A program made the position numbers and the translations under genes. DNA of 64,000 nt, taken from contig CABZTD010000005.1 of assembly GCA_902528515.1 (NCBI GenBank), positions 1 to 64,000 of the forward strand. The letters run 5' to 3'. Below are positions 28,001 to 38,661 of the stretch, piece by piece. The notes under the pieces were generated by a model. The model searched no databases. It was given only the letters and a program-made list of their open reading frames with translations, and had not been told where the DNA came from. Origin of the DNA: K189A clade bacterium. GTDB taxonomy: Bacteria; Pseudomonadota; Gammaproteobacteria; Pseudomonadales; Azotimanducaceae. Numbering within the stretch: position 1 is the first letter of the stretch; each line of letters begins with the position of its first letter.

Positions 28001-28461
28001 GATTCGGCCTCCTCTGTGGCTTCTGGCTCACTTGACTGTGCTTGCACAGATGCTTCCTCCTTCGTCTCGGCAGCAGCGGCTCGCGACGCGAAATCTTCCT
28101 GTCGGCGGCGATCGCGCTCGCGATCTTTCTCCTGCTCACGCAGCTCTTCTTCGTAAAGCTTGGAGTTTCCTATTTCAGCAGCATCGCGGCGGATGATCAG
28201 GTTGCGAATAACCGCGTCGTTGAAGCGAAAGGCGCTTTCTAGTTCTTCAATGGTCTCTTGCCCTACTTCTACATTCATTAAGATGTAGTGCGCCTTGTGT
28301 ATCTTGGCGATGGGATAGGCCAACTGTCTGCGGCCCCAATCTTCGGTGCGATGCACGACCCCATTGCCCCGCTCGATTACGCCCTGATAGCGTTCGACCA
28401 TGCCTGGCACTTGATCACTTTGATCAGGGTGCACCAAAAAAACGATTTCATAATGTCGCAT
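27997..28461 (-). CDS. rpsF: 30S ribosomal protein S6
   Basis: [47 protein letters not shown]. Confidence 0.97.
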   Translation of the reverse strand: MRHYEIVFLVHPDQSDQVPGMVERYQGVIERGNGVVHRTEDWGRRQLAYPIAKIHKAHYILMNVEVGQETIEELESAFRFNDAVIRNLIIRRDAAEIGNSKLYEEELREQEKDRERDRRRQEDFASRAAAAETKEEASVQAQSSEPEATEEAES

Positions 28462-28679
28462 TGCGCTTCCTTATGGTTGTAGCCCCCAGCGTTCATGTTC
28501 TGTGGAGCAAGGATATAAACGGACCTAGTTCAGCCCCGCTAGATTCGTTGCCACTTCATTTTAGGGGCGGCAGAGTATGCACGCAACCGCGTTGTCGATC
28601 GCTGCAAAGAGTTTTTCGGTCTTTTTGCGGTGTGAATTAAGTTCGTAAAGTGTCTTGCGCGCGCGGGGCATGGTCAGTC

Positions 28680-29414
28680 TCATTGCCGACGTTGACGAAC
28701 GACCTCATAAAGCAAGACTCCCGTTGCCACACTCACGTTGAGGCTCTCCACCTTGCCGAGCATGGGAATGCTCACCAGCTTGTCACAGAGACTGCGCGTT
28801 AGGCGTCGCAATCCCCGACCCTCTCCGCCCATCACCAAGGCTATGGCGCTAGAGCTGTCTAAAGACTGCCAGACCTCATCGCCGTTTGCATCGGCCCCGA
28901 AGAGCCAAACACCCTGCTCCTTCAACCATGCCAGAGTTCGCGCCAGATTCGTAACCTGCACGATGAACAAATCCTCGGCCCCGCCCTGAGCGGTTTTCAT
29001 CGCCACGGCGCTGAGTGGCGCGCTATTGCGCTTGGGCACAATGACGACATCGACCGCCGCCGCGTTGGCCGTGCGCAGACAGGCACCCAGGTTGCGCGGA
29101 TCTGTGATGCTGTCGAGCACCAGTATCACGGGGGTCGGCCCTAACTCTGCCCAGCGCTGCTGCAGGGTCTTTTCATCGGCCAGCTGGCGCGTGTGGCATT
29201 CCAGCAGCACACCTTGGTGAGCTCCCTCAATATCGCGCCTTTCGAACCAAGCTTCGTCAATTACCCGATAACGCACACCAGATTCCCGCGCCATGCCGAT
29301 CAACTCGTTGAATCGCGCATCGCGGCGCCCCTTTATCACGTACAGGTTTCGCGCCAGGCTCGGCGTGTCACGCAGCGCTGCGCGCACAGCCTGAATGCCA
29401 ATCACCTCATCCAT
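28680..29414 (-). CDS. rlmB: 23S rRNA (guanosine-2'-O-)-methyltransferase RlmB (SpoU family)
   Basis: LDSITDPRNLGACLRTANAAAVD; LVMGGEGRGLRRLTRSLCD; SLNVSVATGVLLYE. Confidence 0.95.
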   Translation of the reverse strand: MDEVIGIQAVRAALRDTPSLARNLYVIKGRRDARFNELIGMARESGVRYRVIDEAWFERRDIEGAHQGVLLECHTRQLADEKTLQQRWAELGPTPVILVLDSITDPRNLGACLRTANAAAVDVVIVPKRNSAPLSAVAMKTAQGGAEDLFIVQVTNLARTLAWLKEQGVWLFGADANGDEVWQSLDSSSAIALVMGGEGRGLRRLTRSLCDKLVSIPMLGKVESLNVSVATGVLLYEVVRQRRQ

Positions 29415-31803
29415 CAGTCTTTCTCTTGCGCCGTTTCATGGCTTTAGGTGTCGCCTGCTTTTTCTTCTTTGTGGTCTTCCCGTTCTTCCAGGGTTCCTTG
29501 CCTTTGGTGTCGGACGGGGATTTTTTGGTCTGGGCATTTTTCGTCGAAACCGGTGACTTTTGCTTGCCCAGCTTCTTCTGCGATACCACCAGCTGCAGCT
29601 CAATTTTGCCTTGGGGCGGTTCGACATTGGCGACGGTGACCAACAGGGGCTCTCCCAGGGTAAATCGCTCGCCGCTACGATCACCAATCAAGCTTTGCTT
29701 ACGAGAATCATAGCGAAAGTAATCGTGCCCCAAGTCAGATATATGCAGCAGACCCTGCACAAAGAAACCGTCGAGATCTACGAAGAGGCCGAATTCCGTC
29801 ACAGCGACGATGGTGCCGGGAAGCTGTTCACCAAGGTGCTGCTTTACCAAGTCACACTTAAGCCAGGCTTCTACCGTCCAGCCAGCCGATTCGGCGCGTC
29901 GTTCGTTAGTAGAGCAATGCTCACCAAGGTCGTTAAGCTGTTCTATAGAGGGAACCCAACCACCTCGATTGGTTTTGCCCTGCAAAATGGACTTGATGGC
30001 GCGATGCACGAGCAAATCCGGGTAGCGTCGTATGGGGCTGGTGAAATGCATATAGCGCTCTAGCCCAAGACCAAAGTGGCCGACGTTGTTCGGCCCGTAG
30101 ACCGCCTGCTTCATGCTGCGCAGTATCAGTTGCTGGTATAGCCAGCCTTGATTTTTATTTGCGATTTCTCTCAGCAGGGTTTGATAGGTCTTAGAACTGG
30201 GCACCCCGTCCGGCAGCTTTAGACCTACGGCCATCAAGTCTGCGCGCAAAGTTTCGAGCTTGAGCACATCAGGGGCTTCGTGCAGACGGTAAAGCGAGCG
30301 ACTGTCGTTGGCTTCGACGAAGGCTGCGGCGCAGACGTTGGCGTTGATCATGGCTTCTTCAATGATCTGGTGCGCCTGCAGTCTGGCAACCTGCTGAACA
30401 CCAGTAACATGGCCTTGCTCAATGTCGATGACGCCCTCGCGGCTATCGAAGTCGAGGCCGCCGCGTTCGTCCTTGGCGCCGCGAAAGGCTTTATGCACCT
30501 CGGCTAGCGCCGAGACGGACTTATTAACAGCAGCGCGATCCTCGTCCCGACACGGCAGAAGTGCCTTTTTATCGATATGAGCCTGCACCTCTTCGTAGGT
30601 CAATCGACCATGAGATCGGATGAGAGCGTCATAAAAGGTAAAGGTGCGCACCATGCCCTTCGGCGACACTTGCATTTCGCAAACCAAGGCCAAACGAGAC
30701 ACATTGGGTTTGAGCGAACACAGCTCATTTGAAATGGCTTCGGGCAGCATGGGTACGACGTGGCCGGGCAGATAGACCGACGTTGTGCGTTCGGCTGCCT
30801 CGTTATCCAACACAGATCGGGGTTTCACGTAGTTAGCAACATCGGCAATGGCTACCACCAGCCTCCAGCCCTTTTGCTCGCCGAGGGACTCGGCAAAAAC
30901 CGCATCATCAAAGTCTTTGGCGGAAGCCCCATCAATCGTCACCAAGGGTAGCTGAGTGATGTCGCGCCGGTCTTTATGCTGTTTTGAGTCAACTTGCTTA
31001 GGCAGCCGCTGGGCGGCTCGGAGCACTGCATCTGGCCAATGCCGAGGGATGCTCAAACTCTCCAGCGTCGCCTCTATGGCCTGGGCGACCACTGAGGCAT
31101 TTGGCATCACATCCCGAATTCGGCCAACCGGCCCAAAACGGTCATGATCAGTAATTTCAACACGGACCGCATCGCCTTGCACAGCGGCGCCAGTTCCCTC
31201 TGGCAGGCTGATGCGGCCCTCAATGCTTCGGGCAATCGGTTCCACGTAAGGATAGCGACCTAGCTTCTTAAGTATGCCAACCACCGGAAGGCTGCTGCGC
31301 TGACTAATCGACATTACCAAGGCACCGACGCCGCTGGCCTGTTCGACTCGATGATAGACGACCGTGTCGCCTAGCCGCGCGGCAGGAACGTCTTTGCGCC
31401 GATCTTGCGACCTGATGATGGGCAAACCGTCTACCGCTAGCTTGCCGCCATAGCCTGTTACTTCGCCTTGCACAGCACCTTGCAAAGTATCGATTTGCGC
31501 TTCGGTTTCAGGCACCCGGGGCATCTTGCCTAGACCTTGGCTATTCGCCCGCGCCTTGGCCAAGGCGTAGCGATGTCCATCTCGCTCGGTGATCTCGCCC
31601 TGCCTGATCAGGCCCTTGAGTAATTGTCGTGCTCGCTTAATCTCGTGCGGCGCCTTGGCGCCAAGCGCGGCGGTAATGGCCTGCCACGATTGCGGCTGAT
31701 CATCTGACAAAAACGTTAGCAAAGAACGGGCGTTGAGCTTTTCCAGGCTACGCGGCGGCGGAGGTGGCGCTTTGTCGTCGGTAGGTTTCGTCAAGATTGA
31801 CAC
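29407..31803 (-). CDS. rnr: Ribonuclease R
   Basis: DGASAKDFDDAVFAE; HFGLGLERYMHFTSPIRRYPDLLVHRAI; S1 domain GTIVAVTEFGLFVDLDGFFVQGLLHIS; basic C-tail. Confidence 0.96.
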   Translation of the reverse strand: MSILTKPTDDKAPPPPPRSLEKLNARSLLTFLSDDQPQSWQAITAALGAKAPHEIKRARQLLKGLIRQGEITERDGHRYALAKARANSQGLGKMPRVPETEAQIDTLQGAVQGEVTGYGGKLAVDGLPIIRSQDRRKDVPAARLGDTVVYHRVEQASGVGALVMSISQRSSLPVVGILKKLGRYPYVEPIARSIEGRISLPEGTGAAVQGDAVRVEITDHDRFGPVGRIRDVMPNASVVAQAIEATLESLSIPRHWPDAVLRAAQRLPKQVDSKQHKDRRDITQLPLVTIDGASAKDFDDAVFAESLGEQKGWRLVVAIADVANYVKPRSVLDNEAAERTTSVYLPGHVVPMLPEAISNELCSLKPNVSRLALVCEMQVSPKGMVRTFTFYDALIRSHGRLTYEEVQAHIDKKALLPCRDEDRAAVNKSVSALAEVHKAFRGAKDERGGLDFDSREGVIDIEQGHVTGVQQVARLQAHQIIEEAMINANVCAAAFVEANDSRSLYRLHEAPDVLKLETLRADLMAVGLKLPDGVPSSKTYQTLLREIANKNQGWLYQQLILRSMKQAVYGPNNVGHFGLGLERYMHFTSPIRRYPDLLVHRAIKSILQGKTNRGGWVPSIEQLNDLGEHCSTNERRAESAGWTVEAWLKCDLVKQHLGEQLPGTIVAVTEFGLFVDLDGFFVQGLLHISDLGHDYFRYDSRKQSLIGDRSGERFTLGEPLLVTVANVEPPQGKIELQLVVSQKKLGKQKSPVSTKNAQTKKSPSDTKGKEPWKNGKTTKKKKQATPKAMKRRKRKTDG

Positions 31804-31850
31804 CTTGTTATTGAGTTAAGTAAAGTCCGCCGCCCTATCGGATCACGCTT

Positions 31851-31937
31851 GCCCAGGTGGTGAAATTGGTAGACACGCTAGCTTCAGGTGCTAGTGGGGG
31901 CAACCCCGTGGAGGTTCAAGTCCTCTCCTGGGCACCA
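31851..31937 (+). tRNA. tRNA-Leu (anticodon CAG), CCA encoded
   Basis: Acceptor stem GCCCAGG...CCTGGGC-ACCA; anticodon stem-loop CTAGC-TTCAGGT-GCTAG; long variable arm TGGGGGCAACCCCG; T-arm GAGGTTCAAGTCCTC. Confidence 0.96.
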
Positions 31938-32499
31938 TTCAGAAGTTTTCGCAATTGCTTCCGACACTTCTTTGACGTCCTTAGGGCGAGTTTGCAGCAG
32001 TGCATTCTGCCACCGCGAAGCGCGCATTACTGGCTTGTTTACTGGAATTTCTGGACTCTGCTCTGGGATCTATGCGAATTCACGACTCCTCGCAGTTCAG
32101 GTGTTGTAGAGATCTTGTTGTGGAGATGCATGACCAAGCTATCCCAGCAGCATCCATGCTTTCTTTAGATAATTCTTGGCCAACCTTTGGTTAACAAATA
32201 TTTGGTAACTTTTAGTGCCTGCTGGGTGCTACCGACAGAGGCTTATAGAACCAACAACCAACGAGTACTTATCGCTGCGACTGATAATCATTGGCCTACA
32301 ACGGTTTTCACACAGTATTTTCATTGATCTTTTTACAAGCACCAGTTGCTTTTAAACCTAACGTAAATCGGTTATTGCTTGGTTACTCTAACTTCCTAAT
32401 TTAGCTGCAATTTTCTCGGTTTTTGGCTCAAAAAAAACCTCGACGGGAAGGTGAGAATGCGTAACATTCGCGGCCTAACCAAGAGCAAGGAGAGTTGAG

Positions 32500-34944
32500 T
32501 TGAACCCTTTTTCTCGTTCAGTTCTGAGCGCAGCCTTTATGGTTAGCATTGCATTTGCACCAGCAGTGCATGCTGAACAAATGGTTATCGAAGAAGTTAT
32601 TGTGACCGCTCAAAAGCGCGAGCAAAGCATCCAAGATGTACCCATCGCCATTTCGGCTTTCGATCAACAATTTTTAGACGACGCTGGTATCGATGACGTT
32701 TTGGAACTGCAGTTTTTCGTTCCTGGACTGACTATTTACAACAATCAATCTCCTGCGCAGACGAATATCAACATTCGCGGCGTGGGTACCGCTGGAAACA
32801 GCCTTTCGTTGGAATCATCCGTTGGCGTTTACGTTGATGGCGTATATCGCTCCCGACAGTCATCGAGCATCGGCGATCTTGTCGACATCGAGCGTGTCGA
32901 GGTACTAAAAGGCCCTCAAGGCACCCTCTTCGGTAAAAACACTGCATCAGGCGCTGTTCAGTTTCTGACCGTTAAGCCGAATCTTGAAATCCGTGAGGGC
33001 TTTTTCGAAGTTCAAGGTGGATCTGAGGACTACCGGAACTATAAAGGCGCTATCAATGTGCCGCTGGTCCCCGGGACTTCAGCCATTAGAGTTACTGGCA
33101 GCCGTACCGAACGCGATGGATACATGAAAAATCTGGCCACCGGCAATGATTTGAACAATCGCGACCGCTACAGTCTTCGCGGTCAGTTTCTGTTCGACAA
33201 TGGAGATGGCTTCACAGCACGAGTTATCGCTGACGTGTCAGAACTCGAAGAACAATGCTGCGCGGCTAGCAACATTTTCGATGGGCCGGGCGATACCAGC
33301 GCGGGCTTCCTGGCTGCTGGTGGCACACTGCCTCCCGCTGGCAACTTGCCCGGTGCTAGTTTCGTGTTACCCCTCGATTTCGTCGCATCCGCAGTTGGCT
33401 ACACAGACGCGCCAGTGGTTTTGGCCGATCGTTATAACGAGGATGTGGTTGCACAAAATATCGATCCCTACGCGGACATTAGAGAATCCGGCCTATCAGC
33501 GGAGCTCAATTGGGAAGTATCTGAGACGATGACGTTGACCTCGATAACAGCGTTTAGGGCTTACGATGCCGACGACTTCGTCGATGCTGACTTCAATGCT
33601 TTAGACATTCTGAGTACTAGTGGCGGAACAACCGAACAAGACACCTTCAGTCAAGAGTTTCGCATTGCAGGTACCTACTCTGATCGTATCAACTACGTCG
33701 CGGGCGCTTACTTCTTCAATCAAGAAATTGACCGTCAGAACCGGCTAGGGCTCGGCACAGTGGCCAACCTCTTACTTACTGGTGGTTTGCCAACATCGTT
33801 CTTCGTTGGAGGCGCTGAGGCATGTCCTTTGATCGGCATTTCTGAAGAGGTCTGCAACAGCGCGGCATTCCCTGCTGGCGAATACGCTGACAATGTCTCG
33901 ACCCAAGAACAAAAAAGCTGGGCGGTATTTGCTCAAGCCGACTTCGACGTCAGTAAACAACTGGTGTTGACGGCTGGCGTTCGCTACCTGAACGAAGAGA
34001 AGGACATGAACGTCACGTTCACCGAGTCGATCTTTACACCAGTATGGGGGGCATTTACTCCGCTATCGCCGTTCGTTCCCGACGTTGACAAAGAAACCTT
34101 TGAAGACACCGCAGTTACTGGCACGTTGAAGCTATCTTACTTCTTCAACGAAAACGTGATGGGCTACGTATCTTGGGGCCGAGGCTACAAATCCGGCGGC
34201 ACGAACATTGACCGTATCTCGCCAGCGACTGGCGCACCTCTGCTGTTTGACCCCGAGACTTCTGACTCCATTGAGGTTGGTCTAAAGGGCGATTTCTTTG
34301 ATCAGCGTCTTCGTATCAATGCATCTGCCTATCAAACTGACTTCGAGGATTTCCAAGCGAATAGCTTTGTCGGCACAGGCTTCGTCCTGCAAAACGCCGG
34401 TGAGATTCAAAGCAGTGGATTCGAGTTAGACGCTCAGGCATTGATCAATTCTTGGTTGACCATCGCTAGCGGTGTTGCTTACGTGGACGCAGAGTATGAT
34501 TCGTTTGTCGGCGGAGCCTGCATCCGCACGCCTTACGGCGCGGAACCAGATGCGAATGACGCGAACTTCCCTACATTCTGTGACGTCTCAGGCAATCGAG
34601 TCGGCAGCACGCCAGAATGGACCTACTATGCTTCATTAGTTGCTGAACGCCAACTGGGCGAGGGTTTCCTGTATGGGCGCCTTGATTACAATTGGCGTGA
34701 CGAGATGTTCATTGGCAACGACAACGACCCGAATAAAGCCACTGACTCCTTCGGCATTGGCAACGTTAAGGTTGGATACCGCTTTAACGACGATCGTTAC
34801 GACTTAGCGATTTGGGCGAAGAACGCCTTCGACAAGGATCACCGAACCAGCGCGTTCAACTCTGTGATACGTGAAGGGTCTTTGACTAGCTACCATTTGG
34901 AACCCAGAACCGTTGGCATCACTTTGCGAGCAAGCGTGCAGTAG
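32500..34944 (+). CDS. TonB-dependent outer-membrane receptor (TTG start)
   Basis: AAGGAGAG RBS then TTG; signal peptide ...APAVHAE; EEVIVTAQKREQSIQDVPIAISAF; VLKGPQGTLFGKNTASGAVQFLT; terminal GITLRASVQ. Confidence 0.95.
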   Translation: MNPFSRSVLSAAFMVSIAFAPAVHAEQMVIEEVIVTAQKREQSIQDVPIAISAFDQQFLDDAGIDDVLELQFFVPGLTIYNNQSPAQTNINIRGVGTAGNSLSLESSVGVYVDGVYRSRQSSSIGDLVDIERVEVLKGPQGTLFGKNTASGAVQFLTVKPNLEIREGFFEVQGGSEDYRNYKGAINVPLVPGTSAIRVTGSRTERDGYMKNLATGNDLNNRDRYSLRGQFLFDNGDGFTARVIADVSELEEQCCAASNIFDGPGDTSAGFLAAGGTLPPAGNLPGASFVLPLDFVASAVGYTDAPVVLADRYNEDVVAQNIDPYADIRESGLSAELNWEVSETMTLTSITAFRAYDADDFVDADFNALDILSTSGGTTEQDTFSQEFRIAGTYSDRINYVAGAYFFNQEIDRQNRLGLGTVANLLLTGGLPTSFFVGGAEACPLIGISEEVCNSAAFPAGEYADNVSTQEQKSWAVFAQADFDVSKQLVLTAGVRYLNEEKDMNVTFTESIFTPVWGAFTPLSPFVPDVDKETFEDTAVTGTLKLSYFFNENVMGYVSWGRGYKSGGTNIDRISPATGAPLLFDPETSDSIEVGLKGDFFDQRLRINASAYQTDFEDFQANSFVGTGFVLQNAGEIQSSGFELDAQALINSWLTIASGVAYVDAEYDSFVGGACIRTPYGAEPDANDANFPTFCDVSGNRVGSTPEWTYYASLVAERQLGEGFLYGRLDYNWRDEMFIGNDNDPNKATDSFGIGNVKVGYRFNDDRYDLAIWAKNAFDKDHRTSAFNSVIREGSLTSYHLEPRTVGITLRASVQ

Positions 34945-34951
34945 CTGACAG

Positions 34952-34987
34952 AATAACGGCGCGGTTTTCACCAACCGCGCCGTTATT
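34952..34987. terminator. Strong hairpin after TonB receptor
   Basis: Perfect 15-bp inverted repeat AATAACGGCGCGGTT-ttcacc-AACCGCGCCGTTATT. Confidence 0.75.
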
Positions 34988-35189
34988 CCAATGTTTCTCA
35001 CTAATCATCCAGCTCTGGATGTGTTCTGGTCACTTTCAACACCTATCGTCACCCTGACCTGTGTTTTGCAGCGGGACTGCGTCGCCAATCTAGTCGAGGC
35101 GATTTAGTCATTTGTCTGCATCAGGTGCGCTGCTATGCTCGTCGTGTTCGCATCCACGGACCGATCTTCACAAACAACAAGGAAAAGAA

Positions 35190-35918
35190 ATGCTGAAGCT
35201 AATTACGTTATTTGCCGCAACACTCTTCGCCAGTGTCTCCATGGCTGACGATCACATGAGCCAAGATCTTGAATCGACTGTTTATGGCTCTTCAACGGCC
35301 TTAGTGGTGAGTAATCCCACCGCTGTCGTGGCAGCAATGAATGCTTTTCGAGCATCCGATTCAGGTAAAAATTTCCCCGGCAACGTACTTCTAAACCAAG
35401 TCGTTGCGGATGGCACGAGTGCGGCAACTCATGCGATTAACGTCTTCTATCCCAGTGCCGCGGCGATGGACATGGTGCAATCTGCCCCTCCCAGCGCAGC
35501 TGGTATGCAGATGTTCTCAACGGTGCAAGCCTCCGCTGATCCAACCGAGCGATTTGTTTTTAGAATGCAAAGAGGTCGGGGCTTGGCAAGTGAGCCCGGT
35601 AACTTGACCCTAATAATTGGCCTTGAAGTCACTGACGGCGCAGCCTTTCTCACGGCCTTCGACAAGCTCTGGAATTCTGCTGCCATGAAGGATTTTCCCG
35701 GTGGCACCTACTTTGGAGATTTCATGGCTGATGGTGATGCCCCAGCAACTCATTGGGTGTCATTCGTTGCCAAGGATATGGCCTCGCTGAGCGCTGGCAT
35801 GGACGCCGTGCAGGGTTCAAAAGCGATGGCCGCGTATCTGCAAGACGCCAACGCCTTCAGAAAGGTTACTCGAAATACCATGTACAGAACCGTGCTTGCC
35901 TTCCGGGCGGGTCAATAG
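35190..35918 (+). CDS. Secreted protein of unknown function with internal duplication
   Basis: ATG at 35190 with AAGGAAA RBS; signal peptide MLKLITLFAATLFASVSMA; two similar halves (NFPGNVLLNQVVADGTSAATH / DFPGGTYFGDFMADGDAPATH). Confidence 0.75.
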   Translation: MLKLITLFAATLFASVSMADDHMSQDLESTVYGSSTALVVSNPTAVVAAMNAFRASDSGKNFPGNVLLNQVVADGTSAATHAINVFYPSAAAMDMVQSAPPSAAGMQMFSTVQASADPTERFVFRMQRGRGLASEPGNLTLIIGLEVTDGAAFLTAFDKLWNSAAMKDFPGGTYFGDFMADGDAPATHWVSFVAKDMASLSAGMDAVQGSKAMAAYLQDANAFRKVTRNTMYRTVLAFRAGQ

Positions 35919-36023
35919 TCCAGGACGACACCTCCTCTGTCCAACGATAGCCAGCGGCATTCTACCGGGAGCGCCGCTGGCTCTGCGTCCACACGAAACT
36001 ATTAGTCTCACCCGCTTGCGCCA

Positions 36024-36521
36024 ATGATCATTATCGTCTGGGGCGTTGCTGGGTCTGGTAAAACCACCATTGGTAAGGCTCTTGCGGTTGGCATGTCGTG
36101 CCCCTACTTTGACGCCGATGACTTTCACCCAGCCGCCAACATCAAAAAGATGGCTAGCGGCCAACCACTCACCGACGTCGACCGGCTGCCATGGCTGAAG
36201 CAGCTGCGCGAGATCGTCGATGCATACGATGGCCAGAAGAGGGCCGTTCTCGCCTGCTCTGCACTCACCGCCTCTTATCGAAGCATCCTCGGATTCGGCT
36301 TACCCCATGTGCGGAGCGTGCTGTTGGATGGCCCAGAAAGCCTCATTGCCCGTAGGTTGAAAATGCGCAAAGACCACTTTATGCCGGCATCGCTGCTGCG
36401 CAGTCAGATCGCCTTACTCGAACCAGAGCATGGCGGTCTGACCATCAATATAGAACAAGCGCCAAGCGCCTTGGTTCAGGTAATACAGCACTGGCTGCAG
36501 ATCGAGGAGCGCGCTAATTAA
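36024..36521 (+). CDS. Gluconokinase (GntK-like small kinase)
   Basis: WGVAGSGKTTIGKALA; FDADDFHPAANIKKMASGQPLTDVDRLPWL; ACSALTASYR. Confidence 0.9.
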   Translation: MIIIVWGVAGSGKTTIGKALAVGMSCPYFDADDFHPAANIKKMASGQPLTDVDRLPWLKQLREIVDAYDGQKRAVLACSALTASYRSILGFGLPHVRSVLLDGPESLIARRLKMRKDHFMPASLLRSQIALLEPEHGGLTINIEQAPSALVQVIQHWLQIEERAN

Positions 36522-36587
36522 AATGATTCTAAGGCTTTCCACCCGCTGCAATCGGTTTTAGCATCGCTACGCAATCACGGAGTATGT

Positions 36588-37151
36588 ATGACAAGCCCAA
36601 CCGCCCTTGACCTACCCATGGTCGACCCACTGCCCGAGGTCACCCGAAAGTATTTTGATATCTGCCAAGAAAAGCTTGGCTTGGTGCCGAACGTGCTACA
36701 GGCCTATGCCTTTGACATCGACAAACTCAATGCCTTTACCACGTTCTATAACGATCTCATGCTCGGCAATAGTGGCTTGAGCAAGTTGGAGCGCGAAATG
36801 ATCGCCGTGGTTGTCTCATCGATAAACCGCTGCTTTTATTGCCTGACCGCCCATGGCGCAGCGGTGCGCGAGCTTTCTGGAAACCCAATATTGGGTGAGC
36901 AACTGATGATGAATTACAAAATCGCCGAGCTAGCACCAAGGCAGCGTGCCATGCTGGATTTTGCTGCCCTGCTGACCACCGCCAGTTCGTCGGTTGAGGA
37001 GTCTGATCGCCAGAATTTGCGAGATCACGGCTATAGCGATCGCGACATCTGGGATATCACCAGCGTGGCGGCTTTTTTCAACATGACCAATCGAGTCGCC
37101 AGCAGCACAGCCATGGTACCTAACGATGCCTATCATTCTCAGGCTCGCTAA
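36588..37151 (+). CDS. AhpD-like / peroxidase-related carboxymuconolactone decarboxylase family protein
   Basis: REMIAVVVSSINRCFYCLTAHGAAV CxxC-H motif. Confidence 0.88.
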   Translation: MTSPTALDLPMVDPLPEVTRKYFDICQEKLGLVPNVLQAYAFDIDKLNAFTTFYNDLMLGNSGLSKLEREMIAVVVSSINRCFYCLTAHGAAVRELSGNPILGEQLMMNYKIAELAPRQRAMLDFAALLTTASSSVEESDRQNLRDHGYSDRDIWDITSVAAFFNMTNRVASSTAMVPNDAYHSQAR

Positions 37152-37235
37152 GAGTGCTATGTCCCGCTACCGCTTAAGCTTTGATGCGACCTTCACCAAG
37201 TTTTTGACACAGTTAGTGTTTTACGGAGTGCGATC

Positions 37236-37829
37236 ATGAAGCAGTTTCTTTTATCGTTTAGTGCCACAGTGCTGCTGGCCTGCTCGGGTACCGCCCTGGC
37301 AACTGAGTCTTTAGCCTTCGACGTGCTCGAAACTCATGACGATATCGAGATCAGACAGTATGCGCCCCACCTGTTGGCCACGGTTCGCGTGGATGGTCAG
37401 TTCGATGAAGCGGGGTCTCAGGCGTTTCGTCCGTTGTTTAATTACATCAGCGGCGATAATCGCAGCGACGAAAAGATCGCTATGACCGCACCTGTGCTGC
37501 AGCAACCAGATGAGCGCAAGGGCAGCTGGCTGGTCTCCTTTGTCATGCCCAGTGGCTTTGACAAAGACTCTTTGCCGGTGCCAACTTCTAAAATTGTCCA
37601 AGTGTCCGAGCAACCCACCATGCGCATGGCTGCGCTTGAATACCGCGGTGGCTGGAGCCAGTCACGCTATGACGAGCACGAACTGCTGTTACGTAGCGCG
37701 CTCAGTGCCAAGACCCTAACAGCCTGTGGTGATCCAAGGTGGGCCAGACACGACCCGCCGTTCATGCCCTGGTTCTTGCGCAAAAATGAAATTTTGATTC
37801 CGCTGTGCGAGTCCTCTGGAACCCTCTAG
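37236..37829 (+). CDS. SOUL heme-binding family protein, secreted
   Basis: Signal peptide; ESLAFDVLETHDDIEIRQYAPHLLATVRVDG; KIAMTAPVLQQ. Confidence 0.9.
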   Translation: MKQFLLSFSATVLLACSGTALATESLAFDVLETHDDIEIRQYAPHLLATVRVDGQFDEAGSQAFRPLFNYISGDNRSDEKIAMTAPVLQQPDERKGSWLVSFVMPSGFDKDSLPVPTSKIVQVSEQPTMRMAALEYRGGWSQSRYDEHELLLRSALSAKTLTACGDPRWARHDPPFMPWFLRKNEILIPLCESSGTL

Positions 37830-37868
37830 CACCCATTCTGCGACCGCCCGTGTTTTAGAGGCTAAAGT

Positions 37869-38570
37869 CTACCAAGGTAGCCGCTCACCGCTCAGGCGCA
37901 AGAACGCACCGTTATGCTCTGGCTGCAAAGATTCGATCAGTTGTTTCAGGCTGCTTGCACAAGCTGCTGAGGATTGCACAGGTGCCTTACGCGTCTGAAT
38001 AAATGCACGTGAGAGGTTCGTTGCTGTGGTTCCGGGATGCACCGCCACAATGGCTGGATTACTGCGCCAGCGCGCGCACTCAATCGCCAAACAGCGCACG
38101 CCCATGTTTAAGGCGGCTTTTGACATTCGGTAGCCGTGCCAGCCGCCGATTCGATTGTCTTCAATACTGCCTACCTGCGCTGACAGAAACGCTGCTCGCA
38201 GGCCGGGCGTGCGCAGCTTCGAAGCCATGGCAGAAAATGCCGTCAGTGGACCAACGGCATTGATCATATAATCACGCTGCAACTTTTCTGCATGCAACTG
38301 GCGAAGGGATTTCTCTGGCCCGTGATCCGTATAGGCTAGTACACCGGTACAGCAAATCCAACGATCTATGGTGTCTTCAACTTTATCCGCCAGAGCCTTC
38401 ACCGACGCAGGATTCGCTAGATCAAGCTGCACCCAACGCACCAAGGGTGAGACGTCACTGACCGCACGATGGTGCGTCGCATAGATCTGTGTTGTTTCCC
38501 GCGCCCCGGCGTAAACTTCTAACAGCGCCCGACCAATGCCGCCGCCTGCACCCAAGATCATGACTTTCAT
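37869..38570 (-). CDS. Short-chain dehydrogenase/reductase
   Basis: MKVMILGAGGGIGRALLEVY Rossmann motif; GYRMSKAALNMGVRCLAIE (YxxxK). Start set at the internal Met (38570), not ORF start 38621. Confidence 0.88.
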   Translation of the reverse strand: MKVMILGAGGGIGRALLEVYAGARETTQIYATHHRAVSDVSPLVRWVQLDLANPASVKALADKVEDTIDRWICCTGVLAYTDHGPEKSLRQLHAEKLQRDYMINAVGPLTAFSAMASKLRTPGLRAAFLSAQVGSIEDNRIGGWHGYRMSKAALNMGVRCLAIECARWRSNPAIVAVHPGTTATNLSRAFIQTRKAPVQSSAACASSLKQLIESLQPEHNGAFLRLSGERLPW

Positions 38571-38586
38571 GAGTTCACCATTTAAC

Positions 38587-38661
38587 AAATTAGACATATA
38601 AATTAACCAAAACATGGTCAAAGCGCCGTGATAATCAAATTTCCAGCTTTTTGTCTAATTT
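38587..38661. promoter_or_regulatory. Candidate shared operator in the SDR/HiPIP divergent promoter region
   Basis: AAATTAGACA (38587-38596) and its exact reverse complement TGTCTAATTT (38652-38661) flank the intergenic centre. Confidence 0.45.

Noticed and set aside
29407-29560. Lys-rich low-complexity tail
   Set aside because: Usual basic C-terminus of RNase R, not a separate element.
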